Shown here in pieces: positions 1-11,826 of a stretch of DNA of 64,000 nt. The stretch comes from Calliopsis andreniformis (lineage: Eukaryota > Arthropoda > Insecta > Hymenoptera > Andrenidae), in assembly GCF_051401765.1 (NCBI RefSeq), contig NW_027480440.1:2232001-2296000 (forward strand). Direction: 5' to 3'. The position numbers and the translations under genes are program-made. The notes below the pieces were generated by a model, which saw only the letters and a list, made by a program, of their open reading frames with translations, did not search any database and had not been told where the DNA came from. The first letter of the stretch is position 1. Each line of letters opens with the position of its first letter.

Positions 1-335
1 TATTGAGGATTGAAGATTGAGTATTGAGGATTGAAGATTGAGGATTGACGATGAGGGCTGAGGGTTGAGGATTGAGGTTTGAGGACTGAGGACAGAGGAT
101 TGAGGATTGAGAATTGAGGATTGAGCATTGAGGATTGAAGATTGAGGATCGGGTATTGAGGATTGAAGAATCAGGATTGAGGATTGAGGATTGAAGATTG
201 AGGAATGAAGATTTTGGATTGATGTTTGAGGATTGAGGATTGAGGATTGAGGATTGAGCATTGAGGGTTGAAGATTGAGGATTGAGGATTGAGGATTGAG
301 GACTGAAGATTGTACATTGATGATTGAAGATTGAG

Positions 336-963
336 GATTGAGGATTGAGGGTTGTGGATTGAGGACGAGGACCGAGGGTTGCGTATTGATGTTTGAGGTC
401 TGAGGATTGAGGATTGAGGATTGAGGATTGAAGATTGAGGATTGGGTATTGATGATTGAAGAATGAGGATTGAGGATTGAAGATTGAGGACTGAGGATTG
501 AAGATTGAGTATTGAGGATTGAAGATTGATGATTGAGGATTGAGGAAGAGGGCTGATGGTTGAGGATTGAGGTTTGAGGACTGAGGATTAAGGATTGAGG
601 ATTGAGAATTCAGGATTGAGGATTGAGGACTGAAGATTGAGGATTGGGTATTGAGTATTGAAGAATGAGGATTGAGGATTGAGTATTGAGGATTGAGGAT
701 TGAAGATTGATTATTCAGGAATGGAGATTGACGATTGAGGATTGAGGATTGAGGATCGATGAGTGAGGATTGAGGATTGAAGATTGAGATTTGAGGATTG
801 AGGATTGAGGATTGAGGATTGAGGATTGAGTATTGAGGGTTGACAGTTGAGGATTGAGGATTGGAGATTGAGTATTGAGGGCTGAGTGATTAGGATTGAT
901 GTTTGTGGATAGAGATTTGAAGATTGCAGGTTGAGTATTGAGTACTGAAAACTGTGAATTCAT
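336..963. repeat. 629-bp tandem repeat inside P1, first copy (approximate edges)
   Basis: The type A landmarks at 894 and 1523 are 629 bp apart, and the sequence around them (the GATTGAT-TATTCAG lead-in, the landmark, the GACGAG hexamer region) recurs at that step. 629 equals 90 heptads minus one, matching the single GACGAG hexamer per copy. The two copies differ by a few units, for example GAGTGAG against GATTGAG near 752/1389. The same spacing recurs in P3 and P4. Edges are set by landmark spacing and are arbitrary in phase. Confidence 0.65.
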
Positions 964-1005
964 GATATTCTATTGAGGATTGAGGATTGACAACTGATTG
1001 TTGAG
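894..1005. repeat. Landmark A, copy 1
   Basis: Sixteen diverged but in-register units: GATTGAT, GTTTGTG, GATAGAG, ATTTGAA, GATTGCA and so on, with AATTCAT then GATATTC (964) then TATTGAG. The unit-by-unit alignment with types B and C is exact, so the landmark is a set of old variant heptads and not inserted foreign sequence. Confidence 0.85.
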
Positions 1006-1522
1006 GACTGAGGTCTGAAGGTTGAGTATTGAGGACTGAGGACTGAAGATTGTATACTGATGGTTGAAGATTGAGGATTGAGGATTGAGGGTTGTGGATT
1101 GAGGACGAGGACTGAGGGTAGAGTATTAATGTTTGAGGTCTGAGGATTGAGGATTGAGGATTGAGGATTGAGAATTGTGGATTGAGGATTGAGGATTGAA
1201 GATTGAGGATTGGGTATTGAGGATTGAAAAATGTGGATTGAGGATTGAGGATTGAGGATTGATGATTGAGGATTGGGTATTGAGTATTGAAGAATGAGGA
1301 TTGAGGATTGAGTATTGAGGATTGAGGATTGAAGATTGATTATTCAGGAATGGAGATTGACGATTGAGGATTGAGGATTGAGGATCGATGATTGAGGATT
1401 GAGGATTGAAGATTGAGTATTGAGGATTGAGGATTGAGGATTGAGGATTGAGGATTGAGTATTGAGGGTTGACAGTTGAGGATTGAGGATTGGAGATTGA
1501 GTATTGAGGGCTGAGTGATTAG

Positions 1523-1634
1523 GATTGATGTTTGTGGATAGAGATTTGAAGATTGCAGGTTGAGTATTGAGTACTGAAAACTGTGAATTCATGATATTCT
1601 ATTGAGGATTGAGGATTGACAACTGATTGTTGAG
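1523..1634. repeat. Landmark A, copy 2
   Basis: Same units as the copy at 894, 629 bp downstream; marker GATATTC at 1593. Confidence 0.85.
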
Positions 1635-2521
1635 GACTGAGGTCTGAAGGTTGAGTATTGAGGATTGAGGACTGAAGATTGTATACTGATGGTTGAAGAT
1701 TGAGGATTGAGGATTGAGGGTTGTGGATTGAGGACGAGGACTGAGGGTAGAGTATTAATGTTTGAGGTCTGAGGATTGAGGATTGAGGATTGAGAATTGT
1801 GGATTGAGGATTTAGGATTGAAGATTGAGGATTGGGTATTGAGGACTGAAGAATGTGGATTGAGGATTGAGGATTGAGGACTGAGGATTGAAGATTGAGT
1901 ATTGATGATCGAAGATTGAGGATTGAGGATTGAGGATTGGGGATTGAGGATTGAGGATTGAGGATTGAAGATTGAGGATTGAGGATTGAAGATTGAGTAT
2001 TGAGGATTGAAGACTGACGATTGAGAATTGAGGATTGAGGATTGAGGATTGAAGATTGAGGATTGAGGATTGAGGGTTGTGGATTGAGGACGAGGACTGA
2101 GGGTTGCGTATTGATGTTTGAGGTCTGAGGATAGGGTATTGAGGATTGAAGAATGAGGATTGAGGATTGAGGATTGAGGATTGAGAATTGAGGATTGAAG
2201 ATTGAGTATTGAGGATTGAAGATTGACGATTGAGGATTGAGGATTGAGGATTGAAGATTGACGATTGAGGATTGAGGATTGATGATTGAGGATTGAGGAT
2301 TGAGGATTGAACATTGAGGATTGAGGATTGAAGACTGAGTATTGAGGATTGAAGACTGACGATTGAGGATTGAGGATTGAGGATTGAGGATTGAGGCTTG
2401 AGGATTGAAGATTGAGTATTGAGGATTGAAGGTTGAGGATTGAGGTTTGAGGACTGAGGATTGAGGATTGAGGGTTGAGGATTGAGGATTGAGGATTGAG
2501 GATTGAGGATTGAGGATTGAA

Positions 2522-2556
2522 CATCGAGGATTGGTTATCGCGTATTGAACATTGAG
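2522..2556. repeat. CpG-bearing unit cluster (first of 34 copies)
   Basis: Five in-register units: CATCGAG, GATTGGT (usually GATTGGG), TATCGCG, an ATTGAA-type unit, CATTGAG. TATCGCG-type units begin near 2536, 4150, 4681, 8774, 11073, 16027, 18333, 19877, 20408, 27561, 28882, 32341, 33662, 37679, 39738, 39885, 41369, 42632, 44692, 44839, 46569, 46716, 49827, 49974, 51627, 51774, 53638, 53785, 56428, 60006, 60153, 61403, 61934 and 63849. Variants are TACCGCG (8774, 16027) and TGTCGCG (27561, 32341). These are the most CpG-rich spots in the array and supply many minus-strand ATG triplets. No function is known. Confidence 0.8.
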
Positions 2557-4924
2557 GAGTGAGGATTGAGTATTGACGATTGAGGATTGAGGACTGAAGA
2601 TTGTATATTGATGATTGAAGATTGAGGATTGAGGATAGAGGGTTTTGGATTGAGGACGAGGACTGAGGGTTGAGTATTGATGTTTGAGGTCTGAGGATTG
2701 AGGATTGAGGTTTGAGAATTGAGGATTGAGGATTGAGGATTGAAGATTGAGGATTGGGTATTGATGATTGAAAAATGAGGATTGAGGATTGAGGATTGAG
2801 GATTGAGGATTGAGGATTGAAGATTGAGTATTGAGGATTGAAGGTTGAGGATTGAGGATTGAGGATTGGGGATTGAGGATTGAGGATTTAGGATTGAAGA
2901 TTGAGTATTGAGGATTGAAGATTGAGGATTGAGGATTGAGGATTGCGGATTGAGGGTTGAAGATTGAGGATTGGGGATTGAGGATTGACGATTGAGGATT
3001 GAGTATTGAGGGTTGACAGTTGAGGATTGAGTATTGGAGATTGAGTATTGAGGATTGAAGGTTGAGGATTGAGGAGTGAGGATTAAGGATTGACGATGAG
3101 GGCTGAGGGTTGAGGATTGAGGTTTGAGGTCAGAGGACTGAGGATTGAGGATTGAGAATTGAGGATTTAGGATTGAGGATTGAAGATTGAGGATTCAGGA
3201 TTGAGTATTCAGAATTGTGGTTTGAGGACTGAGGATTGAGGATTGAGGATTGAGGAGTGAGGATTAAGGATTGACGATGAGGGCTGAGGGTTGAGGATTG
3301 AGGTTTGAGGTCAGAGGACTGAGGATTGAGGATTGAGAATTGAGGATTTAGGATTGAGGATTGAAGATTGAGGATTCAGGATTGAGTATTCAGAATTGTG
3401 GTTTGAGGACTGAGGATTGAGGAGTGAGGATTGAGGATTGCGGATTGAGGATTGAAGATTGAGGATTGAGGATTGAAGATTGAGGATTGGGTATTGAGGG
3501 TTGAGTATTGAGGATTGAGGATTGAGTGTTGAGGATTGAAGATTGAGTATTGAGGATTGAAGACTGACAATTGAGGATTGAGTATTGAGGATTGAGGATT
3601 GAGGATTGAGGATTGAGGATTGAAGATTGAGTATTGATGATTGAAGATTGAGGATTGAGGATTGAGGATTGAGGATTGAGAATCGAGGATTGAGGATTGA
3701 GGATAGAGGATTGAAGATTGAGCATTGGATATTGAGGCTTGAAGAATGAGGATTGAGGATTGAGGATTGAAGATTGAGTATTGAGGATTGAAGACTGACG
3801 AATGAGGATTGAGGATTGAGGATTGAGGTTTGAGGACTAAGGATTGAGGATTGAGGATTGACGATTGAGGATTGAGGATTGAGGATTGAGGATTGAGGAT
3901 TGAGGATTGAGGATTGAGGATTGAGGATTGAAGATTGAGGATTGAGGATTGAAGATTGAGTATTGAGGATTGAAGACTGACGATTGAGGATTGAGGATTG
4001 AGGATTGAGGATTGAGGATTGAAGATTGAGTATTGAGGATTGAAGGTTGAGGATTGAGGTTTGAGGACTGAGGATTGAGGATTGAGGATTGAGCATTGAG
4101 GATTGAGGATTGAGGATTGAGGTTTGAGGTTTGAACATCGAGGATTGCGTATCGCGGATTGAACATTGAGGATTGAGGATTGAGGATTGAGGATTGAGTA
4201 TTGAGGGCTGAAGATTGTACATTGATGATTAAAGGTTGAGGATTGAGGATTGAGGGTTGTGGATTGAGGACGAGGACTGAGGGTTGCGTATTGATGGTTG
4301 AGGTCTGAGGATTGGGTATTGAGGATTGAAGAATGAGGATAGAGGATTGAGGATTGAGGATTGAGAATTGAGGATTGAAGATTGAGTATTGAGGATTGAA
4401 GATTGACGATTGAGGATTGAGGATTGATGATTGAGGATTGAGGATTGAGGATTGAAGATTGAGGATTGAGGATTGAAGATTGAGTATTGAGGATTGAAGA
4501 CTGACGATTGAGGATTGAGGATTGAGGATTGAGGATTGAGGATTGAGGATTGAAGATTGAGTATTGAGGATTGAAGGTTGAGGATTGAGGCTTGAGGACT
4601 GCGGATTGAGGATTGAGTGTTGAGGATTGAGGATTGAGGATTGAGGATTGAGGATTGAGGATTGAACATCGAGGATTGGGTATCGCGTATTGAACATTGA
4701 GGAGTGAGGATTGAGTATTGAGGATTAAGGATTGAGGACTGAAGATTGTATATTGATGATTGAAGATTGAGGATTGAGGATAGAGGGTTGTGGATTGAGG
4801 ACGAGGACTGAGGGTTGAGTATTGATGTTTGAGGTCTGAGGATTGAGGATTGAGGATTGAGAATTGAGGCTTGAGGATTGAGGATTGAAGATTGAGGATT
4901 GGGTATTGATGATTGAAAAATGAG

Positions 4925-5001
4925 GATTGAGGATTGAGGATTGAGGATTGAGGATTGAGGATTGAGGATTGAGGATTGAGGATTGAGGATTGAGGATTGA
5001 G
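4925..5001. repeat. Homogeneous run of 11 perfect GATTGAG units
   Basis: Eleven consecutive consensus units between a GAAAAATGAG-type lead-in and a GATTGAA unit. Runs of this length are the longest seen; comparable runs of 11-12 units start at 27980, 29853 and 54470. They are likely places for copy-number slippage, since block offsets change by multiples of seven. Confidence 0.85.
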
Positions 5002-5511
5002 GATTGAAGATTGAGTATTGAGGATTGAAGGTTGAGGATTGAGGATAGAGGATTGAGGGTTGAGGATTGAAGATTGTGGATTGGGGATTGAGGATTGACG
5101 ATTGAGGATTGAGTATTGACGATTGAGAGTTGAGGATTGAGGATTGAAGTTTGAGTATTGAGGATTGAAGATTGAGGATTGAGGATTGAGGATTGAGGAT
5201 TGAGGACTGAGGATTGAGGATTGAGTATTGAGCATTGAGGATTGAAGATTGGGGACTGGGGATTGAGGATTGAAGATTGAGGATTAAGGATTGAGGATTG
5301 GGGACTGGGGATCTTGGATTGGAGATTGATTATTGAGGATTGAAGATTGAGGGTTGAGGATTAAGGATTGAGTATTGAAGGTTGAGGATTGATGACTGAG
5401 GATTGAGGATTGCGGATTGACGATTGAGGATTGAGGATTGAGGGCTGAAGGTTGAGGATTGAAGGTTGAGGGTTGACGTTTGAGGATTGAGGATTGAGGA
5501 TGATGGCGGAG

Positions 5512-5595
5512 GTTTGAGGTTTGTGGTTTGAGTATTGAATCCTGAAAATTCAGGATGTTCTATTGAGTATTGAGAATTGAGGATTGATGGTTTAG
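5512..5595. repeat. Landmark D, copy 1
   Basis: Diverged in-register units between GTTTGAG and GGTTTAG, with the marker GATGTTC at 5554. The TATTGAA, TCCTGAA, AATTCAG series is unique to type D and carries the inverted repeat at 5540. It resembles the other landmarks in having a GTTTGTG unit and a GAT-TTC unit followed by TATTGAG, but the interval between them is three units shorter. Confidence 0.8.
5540..5555. repeat. Perfect 7-bp inverted repeat, 2-base spacer (copy 1)
   Basis: TCCTGAA and TTCAGGA flank AA. The left arm is the reverse complement of the right arm, unusual in an array whose plus strand is poor in C. It arises from the units TCCTGAA and AATTCAG of landmark D. Identical copies lie at 11233 and 21267. 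Confidence 0.85.
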
Positions 5596-6021
5596 TATTG
5601 AGGATTCAGGATTGAGGATTGAGGATTGAGTATTGAAGATTGAGGATTGATGATTGAGGATTTAGGATTGAGGATTGAGGATTGAGGATTGAGGATTGAA
5701 AATTGAGTATTGAGGATTGAAGGTGGAAGACTGAGGAATAAGGATTGAGGATTGCGGATGAGGGCTGATGGTTGAGGATTGTGGTTTGAGGAGTGAGGAC
5801 GGAGGATTGAGGATTGAGAATTGAGGATTGAAGAATGAGGATTGAGGATTGAGGATTGAGGATTGAGGATTGAAGATTGAGTATGGAGGATTGAAGACTG
5901 ACGATTGAGGATTGAGGATTGAGGATTGAGGTTTGAGGACTGATGATTGAGGATTGAGGATTGAGGCTTGAGGATTGAGGATTGAGGATTGGGGACTGAG
6001 TGTTGAGGGTTGAGTGATGGG

Positions 6022-6133
6022 AATTGATGTTTGTGGATAGAGATTTGAAGATTGCAGATTGAGTATTGAGTATTGAAAGCTGTGAATTGATGATTTTCTA
6101 TTGAGGATTGAGAATTGACAACTGATTGTTGAG
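6022..6133. repeat. Landmark C, copy 1
   Basis: Sixteen in-register units from AATTGAT through TGTTGAG, distinguished from type A by AGCTGTG, AATTGAT and GATTTTC (at 6092) where A has AACTGTG, AATTCAT and GATATTC. C looks like a sister of A. Confidence 0.8.
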
Positions 6134-6761
6134 GTCTGAGGTCTGAAGATTGAGGATTCAGGATTGAGGATTCAGGATAGAGGTTTGAGGACTGAGGATT
6201 GAGGATTGAGGATTGAGAATTGAGGATTGAGGATTGAAGATTGAGTATTAAGGATTGAAGATTGAGGATTGAGGATTGAGGATTGAGGATTGACGATGAG
6301 GGCGGAGGGTTGAGGATTGAGTTTTGATGACTGAGGACTGAGGATTGAGGATTGCGAATTGAGGATTTAGGTTTGAGGAATGAAGATTGAGGATTGGGTA
6401 TTGAGGATTGAAGAATGAGGATTGAGGATTGAGGATTGAGGATTGAGAATTGAGGATTGAAGATTGAGTATTGAGGATTGAAGATTGACGATTGAGGATT
6501 GAGGATTGATGATTGAGGATTGAGGATTGAGGATTGAAGATTGAGGATTGAGGATTGAAGATTGAGGATTTAGGATTGAGGATTGAGGATTGACGATGAG
6601 GGCTGAGGGTTGAGGATTGAGCTTTGAGGACTGAGGACTGAGGATCGAGGATTGAGAATTGAGGATTGATGATTGAGGATTCAAGATTGAGGATTGGGTA
6701 TTGATGATTGAAGAATGGGGATTGAGGATTGAGGATTGAGGATTGAGGATTGAAGATTGAG

Positions 6762-7343
6762 TATTGAGGATTGAAGATTGAGTATTGAGGATTGAAGATT
6801 GAGGATTGACGATGAGGGCTGAGGGTTGAGGATTGAGGTTTGAGGACTGAGGACAGAGGATTGAGGATTGAGAATTGAGGATTGAGCATTGAGGATTGAA
6901 GATTGAGGATCGGGTATTGAGGATTGAAGAATCAGGATTGAGGATTGAGGATTGAAGATTGAGGAATGAAGATTTTGGATTGATGTTTGAGGATTGAGGA
7001 TTGAGGATTGAGCATTGAGGGTTGAAGATTGAGGATTGAGGATTGAGGGTTGAGGACTGAAGATTGTACATTGATGATTGAAGATTGAGGATTGAGGATT
7101 GAGGGTTGTGGATTGAGGACGAGGACCGAGGGTTGCGTATTGATGTTTGAGGTCTGAGGATTGAGGATTGAGGATTGAGAATTGAGGATCGAGGATTGAG
7201 GATTGAAGATTGAGGATTGGGTATTGATGATTGAAGAATGAGGATTGAGGATTGAAGATTGAGGACTGAGGATTGAAGATTGAGTATTGAGGATTGAAGA
7301 TTGAGGATTGAGGATTGAGGAAGAGGGCTGATGGTTGAGGATT
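6762..7343. repeat. Higher-order block P, copy 2 (truncated)
   Basis: Aligns with base 1 onward at an offset of 6761 bp. It continues directly into block R1, whose first landmark (7641) is type A, so only one of the two 629-bp subunits is present. It lacks the AATTCAG-containing stretch present near 600 and 13150, a deletion shared with P4 near 23200. Confidence 0.72.
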
Positions 7344-7640
7344 GAGGTTTGAGGACTGAGGATTAAGGATTGAGGATTGAAGATTGAGGATTGGGTATTG
7401 AGTATTGAAGAATGAGGATTGAGGATTGAGTATTGAGGATTGAGGATTGAAGATTGATTATTCAGGAATGGAGATTGACGATTGAGGATTGAGGATTGAG
7501 GATCGATGAGTGAGGATTGAGGATTGAAGATTGAGATTTGAGGATTGAGGATTGAGGATTGAGGAGTGAGGATTGAGTATTGAGGGTTGACAGTTGAGGA
7601 TTGAGGATTGGAGATTGAGTATTGAGGGCTGAGTGATTAG

Positions 7641-7752
7641 GATTGATGTTTGTGGATAGAGATTTGAAGATTGCAGGTTGAGTATTGAGTACTGAAAACT
7701 GTGAATTCATGATATTCTATTGAGGATTGAGGATTGACAACTGATTGTTGAG
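7641..7752. repeat. Landmark A, copy 3
   Basis: Marker GATATTC at 7711. Pairs with the copy at 14887 (offset 7246) as part of block R. Confidence 0.85.
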
Positions 7753-10085
7753 GACTGAGGTCTGAAGGTTGAGTATTGAGGATTGAGGACTGAAGATTGT
7801 ATACTGATGGTTGATGATTGAGGATTGAGGATTGAGGGTTGTGGATTGAGGACGAGGACTGAGGGTAGAGTATTAATGTTTGAGGTCTGAGGATTGAGGA
7901 TTGAGGATTGAGGATTGAGAATTGTGGATTGAGGATTGAGGATTGAAGATTGAGGATTGGGTATTGAGGATTGAAAAATGTGGATTGAGGATTGAGGATT
8001 GAGGATTGAAGATAGAGGATTGAGGATTGAAGATTGAGGATTGGGTATTGAGGATTGAAGAATGAGGATTGAGTATTGAGGATTGAGGATTGAGTGTTGA
8101 GGATTGAAGATTGAGTATTGAGGATTGAAGACTGACAATTGAGGATTGAGTATTGAGGATTGAGGATTGAGGATTGAGGATTGAGGATTGAAGATTGAGT
8201 ATTGAGGATTGAAGATTGAGGATTGAGGGTTGAGGATTGAGGATTGAGAATCGAGGATTGAGGATTGAGGATAGAGGATTGAAGATTGAGCATTGGATAT
8301 TGAGGCTTGAAGAATGAGGATTGAGGATTGAGGATTGAAGATTGAGTATTGAGGATTGAAGACTGACGAATGAGGATTGAGGGTTGAGGATTGAGGTTTG
8401 AGGACTAAGGATTGAGGATTGAGGATTGAGGATTGAGGACTGAGGATTGAGGATTGAGGATTGAGGATTGAGGATTGAGGATTGAGGATTGAAGATTGAC
8501 GATTGAGGATTGAGGATTGATGATTGAGGATTGAGGATTGAGGATTGAACATTGAGGATTGAGGATTGAAGACTGAGTATTGAGGATTGAAGACTGACGA
8601 TTGAGGATTGAGGATTGAGGATTGAGGATTGAGGCTTGAGGATTGAAGATTGAGTATTGAGGATTGAAGGTTGAGGATTGAGGTTTGAGGACTGAGGATT
8701 GAGGATTGAGGGTTGAGGATTGAGGATTGAGGATTGAGGATTGAGGATTGAGGATTGAACATCGAGGATTGGTTACCGCGTATTGAACATTGAGGAGTGA
8801 GGATTGAGTATTGACGATTGAAGATTGAGGACTGAAGATTGTATATTGATGATTGAAGATTGAGGATTGAGGATAGAGGGTTTTGGATTGAGGACGAGGA
8901 CTGAGGGTTGAGTATTGATGTTTGAGGTCTGAGGATTGAGGATTGAGGTTTGAGAATTGAGGATTGAGGATTGAGGATTGAAGATTGAGGATTGGGTATT
9001 GATGATTGAAAAATGAGGATTGAGGATTGAGGATTGAGGATTGAGGATTGAAGATTGAGTATTGAGGATTGAAGGTTGAGGATTGAGGATTGAGGATTGG
9101 GGATTGAGGATTGAGGATTTAGGATTGAAGATTGAGTATTGAGGATTGAAGATTGAGGATTGGGGATTGAGGATTGACGATTGAGGATTGAGTATTGAGG
9201 GTTGACAGTTGAGGATTGAGGATTGGAGATTGAGTATTGAGGATTGAAGATTGAGGATTGAGGAGTGAGGATTATGGATTGACGATGAGGGCTGAGGGTT
9301 GAGGATTGAGGTTTGAGGTCAGAGGACTGAGGATTGAGGATTGAGAATTGAGGATTTAGGATTGAGGATTGAAGATTGAGGATTCAGGATTGAGTATTCA
9401 GAATTGTGGTTTGAGGACTGAGGATTGAGGATTGAGGATTGAGGATTGCGGATTGAGGATTGAAGATTGAGGATTGAGGATTGAAGATTGAGGATTGGGT
9501 ATTGACGGTTGAGTATTGAGGATTGAGGATTGAGTGTTGAGGATTGAAGATTGAGTATTGAGGATTGAAGACTGACAATTGAGGATTGAGTATTGAGGAT
9601 TGAGGATTGAGGATTGAGGATAGAGGATTGGGGATTGAGGATTGAGGATTGAGGATTGAAGATTGAGTATTGAGGACTGAAGATTGAGGATTGAAGATTG
9701 AGGATTGAGGATTGAGTATTGAAGTTTGAGGATAGGGGATTGATGTTTGACGTTTGAGTATTGAGTATTGAGGATTGAGAATTGAGGATTGAGGATTGCA
9801 AATTGAGTATTGAGGATTGAAGATTGAGGATTGAGGATTGAGGATTGAGGATTGACGATGAGGGCTGAGGGGTGAGGATTGAGGTTTGAGGACTGAGGAA
9901 TGAGGATTGAGGATTGAGGATTGAGGATTGAGGATTGAGGAATGAAGATTGAGGATTGAGCATTGCGGATTGAGGATTGAAGATTGAGTATTGAGGATTG
10001 AAGATTCAGGATTGAGGATTGAGGATTGAGGGTTGAGGATTGAAGAATGAGGATTGGGACTCAGTGTTGAGGGTTGAGTGACGAG

Positions 10086-10197
10086 AATTGATGTTTGTGG
10101 ATAGATGTTTGAAGATTGCAGATTGAGTATTGCGTATTGAACACTCTGAACTGAGGATATTCTATTGAGGATTGAGGATTGACAACTAATTGTTGAG
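10086..10197. repeat. Landmark B5, copy 1
   Basis: Marker GATATTC at 10156. Subtype B5 has GATAGAT, GTTTGAA, TATTGCG and then an ACTCTG unit in the form AACACTCTG, and is followed by AACTAAT. Found only here and at 17339; these are the only type B landmarks left of 25 kb. Confidence 0.82.
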
Positions 10198-11204
10198 GAC
10201 TGAGTGCTGAAGATTGAGGATTCAGGATTGAGTATTCAGAATTGTGGTTTGAGGACTGAGGATTGAGGGTTGAGGATTGAGGATTGCGGATTGAGGATTG
10301 AAGATTGAGGATTGAGGATTGAAGATTGAGGATTGGGTATTGAGGATTGAAGAATGAGGATTGAGTATTGAGGATTGAGGATTGAGTGTTGAGGATTGAA
10401 GATTGAGTATTGAGGATTGAAGACTGACAATTGAGGATTGAGTATTGAGGATTGAGGATTGAGGATTGAGGATTGAGGATTGAAGATTGAGTATTGAGGA
10501 TTGAAGATTGAGGATTGAGGATTGAGGATTGAGGATTGAGGATTGAGAATCGAGGATTGAGGATTGAGGATAGAGGATTGAAGATTGAGCATTGGATATT
10601 GAGGCTTGAAGAATGAGGATTGAGGATTGAGGATTGAAGATTGAGTATTGAGGATTGAAGACTGACGAATGAGGATTGAGGGTTGAGGATTGAGGTTTGA
10701 GGACTAAGGATTGAGGATTGAGGATTGTGGATTGAGGATTGAGGATTGAGGATTGAGGATTGAGGATTGAGGATTGAGGATTGAGGATTGAAGATTGACG
10801 ATTGAGGATTGAGGATTGATGATTGAGGATTGAGGATTGAGGATTGAACATTGAGGATTGAGGATTGAAGACTGAGTATTGAGGATTGAAGACTGACGAT
10901 TGAGGATTGAGGATTGAGGATTGAGGATTGAGGCTTGAGGATTGAAGATTGAGTATTGAGGATTGAAGGTTGAGGATTGAGGTTTGAGGACTGAGGATTG
11001 AGGATTGAGGGTTGAGGATTGAGGATTGAGGATTGAGGATTGAGGATTGAGGATTGAACATCGAGGATTGGTTATCGCGTATTGAACATTGAGGAGTGAG
11101 GATTGAGTATTGACGATTGAGGATTGAGGATTGAGGGCTGAAGGTTGAGGATTGAAGGTTGAGGGTTGACGTTTGAGGATTGAGGATTGAGGATGATGGC
11201 GGAG

Positions 11205-11288
11205 GTTTGAGGTTTGTGGTTTGAGTATTGAATCCTGAAAATTCAGGATGTTCTATTGAGTATTGAGAATTGAGGATTGATGGTTTAG
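11205..11288. repeat. Landmark D, copy 2
   Basis: Marker GATGTTC at 11247, 5693 bp from copy 1. Confidence 0.8.
11233..11248. repeat. Perfect 7-bp inverted repeat (copy 2)
   Basis: Same arms TCCTGAA/TTCAGGA and AA spacer as at 5540. Confidence 0.85.
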
Positions 11289-11714
11289 TATTGAGGATTC
11301 AGGATTGAGGATTGAGGATTGAGTATTGAAGATTGAGGATTGATGATTGAGGATTTAGGATTGAGGATTGAGGATTGAGGATTGAGGATTGAAAATTGAG
11401 TATTGAGGATTGAAGGTGGAAGACTGAGGAATAAGGATTGAGGATTGCGGATGAGGGCTGATGGTTGAGGATTGTGGTTTGAGGAGTGAGGACGGAGGAT
11501 TGAGGATTGAGAATTGAGGATTGAAGAATGAGGATTGAGGATTGAAGATTGAGGATTGAGGATTGAAGATTGAGTATGGAGGATTGAAGACTGACGATTG
11601 AGGATTGAGGACTGAGGATTGAGGTTTGAGGACTGATGATTGAGGATTGAGGATTGGGGCTTGAGGATTGAGGATTGAGGATTGGGGACTGAGTGTTGAG
11701 GGTTGAGTGATGAG

Positions 11715-11826
11715 AATTGATGTTTGTGGATAGAGATTTGAAGATTGCAGATTGAGTATTGAGTATTGAAAGCTGTGAATTGATGATTTTCTATTGAGGA
11801 TTGAGGATTGACAACTGATTGTTGAG
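11715..11826. repeat. Landmark C, copy 2
   Basis: Marker GATTTTC at 11785; otherwise as at 6022, with GATTGAG in place of AATTGAG two units after the marker's TATTGAG. Confidence 0.8.

Larger units (their letters stand above)
1..2250. repeat. Higher-order block P, copy 1 (left edge outside window)
   Basis: Matches 12546-14589 (offset 12545, becoming 12630) and 22587-24820 (offset 22586, becoming 22572), and its first part matches 6762 onward (offset 6761). It carries two type A landmarks 629 bp apart. A rare unit giving GATAGGG near 2130 is shared with 24702, tying it most closely to P4 at its right end, while the stretch near 600-640 is shared with P3 and absent from P2 and P4. Alignment with the other copies runs to base 1, so the block probably begins further left. 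Confidence 0.8.
2251..5441. repeat. Higher-order block S, copy 1
   Basis: Matches 18390-21168 with an offset of 15720-15727 bp over 3.3-5.4 kb. Its left part (2.25-3.06 kb) also resembles 8.49-9.24 kb of block R1, so the S/R boundary is a mosaic. Near 3.05-3.45 kb a stretch of about 200 bp is repeated in tandem (TATTCAG-bearing units near 3205 and 3386). It has no A, B, C or D landmark but holds CpG-bearing units near 2536, 4150 and 4681. Confidence 0.75.
5442..6761. repeat. Higher-order block Q, copy 1
   Basis: Starts at the GGCTGAA-type unit near 5442 and matches 11135-12545 (offset 5693 at the left) and 21169-22586 (offset 15727). It carries landmark D then landmark C in that order. It is 1320 bp against 1411 and 1418 in the other copies; the differences (91 and 7) are whole heptads, so copies differ by unit gain or loss. 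Confidence 0.82.
7344..11134. repeat. Higher-order block R, copy 1
   Basis: Matches 14590-18389; the offset is 7246 at the left, 7253 in the middle and 7260 at the right, so it changes only by whole heptads. It contains one type A landmark (7641) and one B5 landmark (10086). It diverges from R2 at about 11130, where R1 enters Q2 and R2 enters S2. Confidence 0.85.

Noticed and set aside
715..963. 82-codon minus-strand frame found in several copies (also 1344, 7462, 13974, 14708, 23287, 23916), looking like a conserved small protein
   Set aside because: Its start lies in the AATTCAT unit of landmark A and its stop in a TATTCAG unit, so its copies are the 629-bp and P/R block duplications. Conservation is that of the DNA and includes frame-neutral changes in all frames.
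894..1005. Landmark modules as inserted transposon or unique sequence
   Set aside because: They stay in the seven-base register throughout, have no terminal repeats or target-site duplication, and align unit by unit with ordinary heptads.
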